DNA of 64,000 nucleotides from Erpobdella octoculata (lineage: Eukaryota > Annelida > Clitellata > Hirudinida > Erpobdellidae), in assembly GCA_963978895.1 (NCBI GenBank), contig OZ022243.1:5497761-5561760 (forward strand), given 5' to 3'. The translations under genes were made by a program, and so were the position numbers. The notes under the pieces are model-generated. The model ran no database searches. It saw only the letters and a program-made list of their open reading frames with translations, and had not been told where the DNA came from. Position 1 is the stretch's first letter; the number at the start of each line of letters is the position of its first letter. This document shows, one piece after another, positions 57,691 to 64,000 of this stretch.

Positions 57691-59020
57691 CTTGCATCAC
57701 AAGCAATCGTTCAACCACAGATGCACTCCATTCTCCTTCGCATTACCCGCGGGTTGTATTTGAGTTTTACATATCCCCAGTGGGAAGTTGGGTTGATACG
57801 GGTGAGTGGTTTAAATGGTATTGGGTTTATATGAAATTTTTTTCGTCGAAGCTTTTCATACGTAGGGATTTGTATTTGCAGGAGTAGGAATTCATTTTTG
57901 AGGGGTTCGTTGGTACCGGTTTTGGGAGTTTGTGAGTTTGATTTGGTGTGGTTGGAATCATCAAGATGGTTAGCTGTGATCAAATATTTGTGTACTTTTG
58001 TAAATTTATTGAGTTTTAAGTTTTCGTTAAAATGCAAAACAAAAATTATTTTCTAAAAGATTTAAAGTAAAAAAACAGCTTCTTAATACTTTAACTGATA
58101 TCATTAGTTAATACGGTATGAGTTAGATTGGTAATATAATACGAATTCGATCGGTTTGGTTGATAAGGTAACCTGGCACAAACCTTGTCTTCTGTTTTGC
58201 ATCGAAGATGTAGAGAAGACAGAAAAAAAAGAAGAAAAACGAATACTTGAAGGAGATTGAGAGATTTGTATGTCATCATAATCACACATACCATAGCAAC
58301 TAGATTTGTCCAACTTCTGAAGATTAATTTTAATCTTACTTTACTTCTTTGGGTAGTTATGAGCTTATTAGTTAAATTAAATGTTTGCATTTGACATTGT
58401 TCGATTATTGACGACCCAACCATGCCACTAAACGTCTGACCCGACCCGATCAACGGTCCGGCCATAACAAACTCAAAAGAGACGAAAATATTTTCAATTA
58501 TGTAAAACTTTTAAGCGAAGCATTTAAATGAAAAGAGCATTTGTAGAAGTTCCAAGAAATTATGTTGCTAACATAATAATATGCAAGATAATAGTTTTTT
58601 CTTCTTCTTTTCCGGTTTTAAAACTAAAGAAGAAAAAACAAAATTTTTGGCAGACCCTATTTATATTTTAAATTTTTTAAAGCATTGAAAGTTTTTTTTA
58701 AATTAAAAATTAAAATTATATCATTTTAGACAATATTCAAAATTTAAAATTTAATAGAAGCAGGCGGTGAAGTTAAAACAGGGAATTTAAAAACAGCTCC
58801 GCGTATATTTTTCAAGAATAATAAGAAATAATAATTTGTAAATAACGAAACCTCAAAAAACACGTCTTCGGGAAATCTTAAAATTGCGTAATTTTCAGTT
58901 GAAAGCAAACATACAATTAAAAATCTTCGATTTGCTATCAAAGGGGAAACCTTTTCTGCTATTTTTTATACCTGACCTATTCGATCAGTGCAACTATTAA
59001 TAACTAGTTACATTATTGTT
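57691..59020. other. Stretch without a recognisable gene
   Basis: The open frames on the - strand (57711-58037 and 58091-58465) show no motif. A GACCCGACCCGATC segment at about 58438 resembles the subterminal motifs near 52409-52497. Confidence 0.4.
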
Positions 59021-59280
59021 ACAAACTTTTATTTAGGTTACAATCTCTGTTTGTGTGTGTGTTTGTGTGTGTGTGTGTCTTTCTCTGTACGCAAATCTTG
59101 GAAGTAAAATTTAACCAGCTTTTTGACTAGCTAGGAAGCTGAAACTTTCAGCATAGGTTTATATTGGATGACAATTCATGATTCAATTAAAAAAAACAAC
59201 AACTTTATTTGTATTTCTAAATCGAGTGTATTTGAAATCAAAGTTTGTGTTGAAAAACTCGTTTTTCCTTTACTTGTTTA
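59021..59280 (+). repeat. Dispersed repeat family A, copy 3
   Basis: Same blocks as at 21326 and 32828: ACAAACTTTTATTTAGGTTA, GT-rich patch, GTAAAATTTAACCAGC, TTGGATGACAATTCATGATT, TTTGTGTTGAAAAACTCG. All three copies are in the same orientation. Confidence 0.85.
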
Positions 59281-59756
59281 TTGGTTGTTTCTCTATCAAC
59301 AGTGGACGTCTAGCTAGAGATCCGTGTCATTCAACCCACGAATCACAATGTTGCAGTACGAAGAAACATGTCATTGTATATAGATGGACGGTGATGGACC
59401 TTGCTATGGAAATGGAGACATCCGTTGGTTGATTTGAAAAAATTTTATTTCGACGAAGCCCTTCTGTGTAGCTGAAAATAAATGCTGCCTTAGTTTTGAT
59501 TAGCCGCCATAAATTTTTCGGCAAGAATTATTAAGTCCCATGAATTTTTAATAATTTTAAATTTCATAATTATAATTTTCTTTAGAAAACAACGAGCACA
59601 TTTCTTCTTTTCTACTGAAACATCACAATACTTGTATGAGCGGCTTTTTAAACCACGCCCCTTCGTCGTTTGAACTTCATTCGTCCATGACCTTCAACAT
59701 TTGGATCCTATCAACTGAGTTTTCAAAGAATTGTGGCCCAACCCAGTCTTAAAAAA

Positions 59757-59922
59757 CTACTGTTTTTTAATAATAGTTCATAGTCCTTTACACCAGAGGT
59801 TTTAAGTCTGTATGGTGGAAGCACCTAATTACTTCCAGTCGTTAATCATAATTTGATCCTTTTAACTTTTTCCTCCTCCTTTCTCCAGGCTTGAGACTGG
59901 CTCGCAATTAGCGAGGCGGAGT
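59757..59922 (-). mobile_element. SINE-like retroposon, diverged copy
   Basis: Reverse complement of the element at 63147-63330: on the - strand it starts AACTCCGCCTCGCTAATTGC, passes AAGCCTGGAGAAAGGAGGAG and ends GGACTATGAACTATTATT with a short A-rich tail. It is more diverged and has no long poly(A), so it is older than the other copy. Confidence 0.8.
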
Positions 59923-59970
59923 TAAAGCAGTAATATTTTTTTTAAATCTTTTTTATTATTAATATTATTA

Positions 59971-60315
59971 TTTTTAATATTAACTTTACGACCAGTCTTT
60001 CTTGCTTGCTTGCTTGAAAGTGAAAATTAAGTAACTTCCCGTTATCCAATCGAGCTGAAATTTTAAATATAAGCTCGATTCTCATGGCATGCTTTCTACT
60101 AAAATTTTAAAATTTTTTGAACATTTTTTTTAATTAAAAGAAATCATTATTTATGTTTTAAAACAAAAACAAATCAAATTAAATTAAATAAATGTTTGCA
60201 TATATAAATTTTAAAAATGTCGTTTTAAAATAAAAACTTGCAATAATTGAAAAGCCGCCGAATATTGAAATAAAAGAAATTTGTATAAAAAAACTCGTTT
60301 TTAAAGCTTAGTCGT
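59971..60315 (+). repeat. Dispersed repeat family B copy
   Basis: Blocks: TAATATTAACTTTACGACCA, GCTTGCTTGCTTGAAAGTG, CGAGCTGAAATTTTAAATAT, AATAATTGAAAAGCCGCCGA and AAAAAACTCGTTTTTAAAGC. It is followed head-to-tail by the next copy. Confidence 0.8.
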
Positions 60316-60319
60316 TTAA

Positions 60320-60665
60320 ATCCTTTATATTAATTTCACCGCCGGTCCTGCTTGCTTGTTTCAATATTTGCTTGCTTGCTTGCTTGATCGTTTGCAAACC
60401 TTGTAAGTAAAAATTAACAAAGGTCATGTGAGCTGAAACTTGAAATATAGGCTCACTCCTCATGACAATGCAATGTTTTTAATTCAAAAAATTAATTATT
60501 TATGTTTTGAAAAACAGAAATCAAACATAAATTTATAAATATTTACATATAGAAATTTGAAATATATCGTTTTGTTTAAAAAAAATAAAGTTGCATTAAA
60601 TTAAAAGCTGGCAAATCCTGAAATTATTTGTGAAAAAACCTCGTTTTCTACGCTTGTTTTCATAC
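60320..60665 (+). repeat. Dispersed repeat family B copy, tandem to the previous one
   Basis: Blocks: CCTTTATATTAATTTCACCG, GCTTGCTTGCTTGCTTGATC, GAGCTGAAACTTGAAATATA, AAAAGCTGGCAAATCCTG and AAAAACCTCGTTTTCTACGC. Two adjacent same-strand copies suggest tandem insertion or duplication. Confidence 0.8.
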
Positions 60666-61016
60666 ATAGTCTTTTTTGTTGCAATTAAAAAAAAGTTGTA
60701 TGTGTTTTTAAATTAGATCAGATGTATGTGCTCTTAATTTATATGATATTTTTTCTGGTGACTCAATAAATTTGAGTTGGACTGTGATCACTGATCAGCT
60801 CTCACAGACGGTCAGGTGTCCACGAATAAATTAAATGACTTTGACATACAATTTTTCGGAATAATGATTTACTATACAAAAAGTCATCTTTATTATTTTT
60901 CAATTACTTACAATACCTAACTACATTCATAACGTATATGAAAATGACAGCAATAAAGGTATTAATAACGACATTAACAACATTAATGATAATAAAAATA
61001 AGAATAATAAAAAAAT

Positions 61017-61437
<421 letters not shown>

Positions 61438-61721
61438 TTGCTTTGAGCGTGGTGTACGGAACCAGCTGTTCACATTTTCTGTGTCCTTCTTCTCTTCCTT
61501 CTGTGTCTCTTTCTCTCTATCTGATACTTCGACACTCTTCTTCTTTGTTACCTCTTTTTCTGTGAAATTTTCTTTATAGGGCATTATGCGTTTCTGTTTC
61601 GCCTGTGTTGGCATTGTAATAAAATAATATTTGCATTTTCTTTTAATACAAATATAAAATTGTTGATACTAACAACATTGAGCAAACATGCTCTTTCCAA
61701 AAGATGCACACAAACATACAC

Positions 61722-62160
61722 ACACACATACATACATACATACATACATGCATACATACATACATACATACATACATACATACATACGTACAAACGTACA
61801 TACGTACATACGTACATGCGTATATGCGTACATACGTACATACGTACATACGTACATACGTACATACGTACATACGTACATACGTACATACGTACATACG
61901 TACATACGTACATACGTACATACGTACATACGTACATACGTACATACACACGTACACACGTACACACGTACATACGTACATACGTACATACTTACATACG
62001 TACATACGTACATACGTACATACGTACATACGTACATACGTACATACGTACATACTTACATACGTACATACGTACATACGTAAATACGTACATGCACACA
62101 TATATACAATATACATACGCGCACAAACTTACACAAACATACCTACACACATACATACAT
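61722..62160. repeat. (CATA)n and (CGTACATA)n satellite
   Basis: Starts as CATA repeats (61727-61785) and becomes a CGTACATA octamer array (about 61786-62090) with occasional variants. The octamer contains TACGTA palindromes, so there is one CpG per unit. Confidence 0.95.
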
Positions 62161-62677
62161 AACAGAAAATGTTTATAATAACATCAGCGAGCTCCTTATT
62201 TGACATATTTTGTAACAATTATTACTTATGTCCTTTTGCATTTTTTTATATTTCTTTTTCAGTCTCTTTTTGTGCACCTTAGAATCTTTTCGTTTCTTCC
62301 TAAAAACATTTGGAAAAAATCACCTGGAAAAATATTTAGTGGATTCTTGCTAATTCTTTGAAAGGAACACTACTAAAATGTCGGATGTTAAAACTTTCAG
62401 GCACTTTAAAAATGCTAACCTATAAATGTTGTTGGGCAAACGGGTAAACGGCTTAAGCAACCCACCCTAAGTGTAAAAAAATGTCTATTTTTAAATGCGA
62501 ATACCAACAAATAGTAGCCTTATTAGCTGTTAATTCTTCAACCTAATGTAGCTAATTACTAAAAAAACTGTATTAGTTAATTATTATTCCCTCACAAATA
62601 TTTTTTAAGTTTTTCAAAAATACAAAAAAGTTTTTCCATTCTCGTGGTCTCCGAAGTACTTACAAGAGCATTATTGG

Positions 62678-62735
62678 ATGAGGTCAGCTCAGTGAGGTTG
62701 TGCCACCGAGGTTAGCAGTTCAAAGGTCACGACAT
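62678..62735 (+). repeat. Possible tRNA-derived SINE head
   Basis: CAGCTCAGTGAGG at 62685-62697 fits a tRNA-type A box and AGTTCAAAGGT at 62717-62727 fits a B box (GTTCRANNC), about 20-25 bp apart. No cloverleaf can be closed, so it is not a functional tRNA; a tRNA-like SINE remnant is the best reading. Confidence 0.4.
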
Positions 62736-63146
62736 ACGCTCGCACATCCATACGCACACACGTAAACACGTACGTTTACGTTTACACACGCACACACACA
62801 CAAGCACACGTGATCAGAAATTCTGAAGGTAATAGGAATGATGGCGCATGCCATTAAAAAGCCAAAATAATATTTAACATGGTGGTTTTATTTCCATTTT
62901 ATTTGCCTAGTTTTGAGGAATAATACAACTGTGATGCGGGCAGCAACATGCACGCACACACATGCATTGAATGCATAAATAACAATTAAATATGATTCAC
63001 AAGTCACGTGAATGTTGTTTATGTCGGTGTGTGCGTTACATACGAGTAAAGTGCTTGTTGTCTGTGTGTGTTTTATCAACGAGACACTCGTCTAGCCACA
63101 GGCCAGAGCCAGGCATAAATAAGACCTGCACTTTGCACATATTAAG

Positions 63147-63330
63147 AACTCCGCCTTGCTTTTGCAAGCCAGTCCCAAGCCTGGAGAAAGGAGGAGGGAA
63201 AAGTTAAAAGGATCAAATTATGATCCACGACTGGAAGTACTTAGGTGCTTCTGACACAGCCGTTTCAGTCTTAAAACACTTGGTGTAAAGGACTATAAAC
63301 TATTATAAAAAAAAAAAAAAAAAAAAAAAA
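63147..63330 (+). mobile_element. Young SINE-like retroposon with poly(A) tail and 12-bp target duplication
   Basis: The 184-bp insert begins AACTCCGCCTTGCTTTTGCA, includes AAGCCTGGAGAAAGGAGGAG and ends in 24 uninterrupted A residues (63307-63330). It is flanked by a perfect direct repeat GCACATATTAAG (63135-63146 and 63331-63342). These are the signs of recent target-primed retroposition. There is no coding frame. A diverged copy lies in opposite orientation at 59757-59922. I cannot derive the head from a known tRNA, 5S or 7SL gene. Confidence 0.9.
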
Positions 63331-63366
63331 GCACATATTAAGATATGAATATTAATTATATTTAAG

Positions 63367-64000
<634 letters not shown>

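Noticed and set aside
62678..62735. Functional tRNA gene
   Set aside because: A- and B-box-like words are present but no cloverleaf with acceptor and anticodon stems can be formed.

Overview
This window comes from an animal nuclear genome. The genes are split into many short exons with GT...AG introns, the DNA is AT-rich, there are several LINE clades, hAT- and TA-type MITEs and Helitron-like ends, and micro- and minisatellites are very abundant. The conserved many-intron gene structure and the repeat mix suggest an invertebrate, perhaps a spiralian (annelid/mollusc-like), but I cannot name the taxon from the sequence.

Only two intact protein genes are visible, both on the + strand. ABCF3 (4872-15432) has 19 exons that join in frame to a 709-codon protein with two complete ABC cassettes and no transmembrane segment. 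KIF11/Eg5-type kinesin-5 (19994-30054) has 23 exons that join in frame to 1072 codons, with a complete motor, long coiled coil, BimC box and a C-terminal KEN motif. Both are housekeeping genes (translation-related ABCF ATPase; mitotic spindle motor). They are separated by 4.6 kb and show no functional link beyond proximity.

The rest is repeat territory. Region 1-4.5 kb holds a broken + strand LINE interrupted by a - strand CR1/Jockey-like LINE and a hAT-like MITE. The introns of both genes carry private minisatellites; several lie directly against 3' splice sites. The clearest is a ~48-bp array in kinesin intron 9 whose unit contains the splice acceptor and the first six codons of the next exon. 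Region 15.4-20 kb holds an L2-like LINE 3' end, a GC-rich SINE-like block and a small hAT MITE. Region 30-38 kb holds a LINE endonuclease fragment, a degenerate tandem array of exon-like cassettes that I do not recognise (34.19-36.6 kb), and a MITE with perfect inverted arms. Region 38.3-40.5 kb is a 5'-truncated LINE with a restriction-like endonuclease, flanked by an identical direct repeat of at least 80 bp. Region 40.6-42.1 kb holds Helitron-like pieces in inverted orientation. From 42 kb to the end the window is dominated by satellites, with several dispersed repeat families, one of them a young poly(A) SINE with a perfect 12-bp target duplication. I see no convincing gene there.
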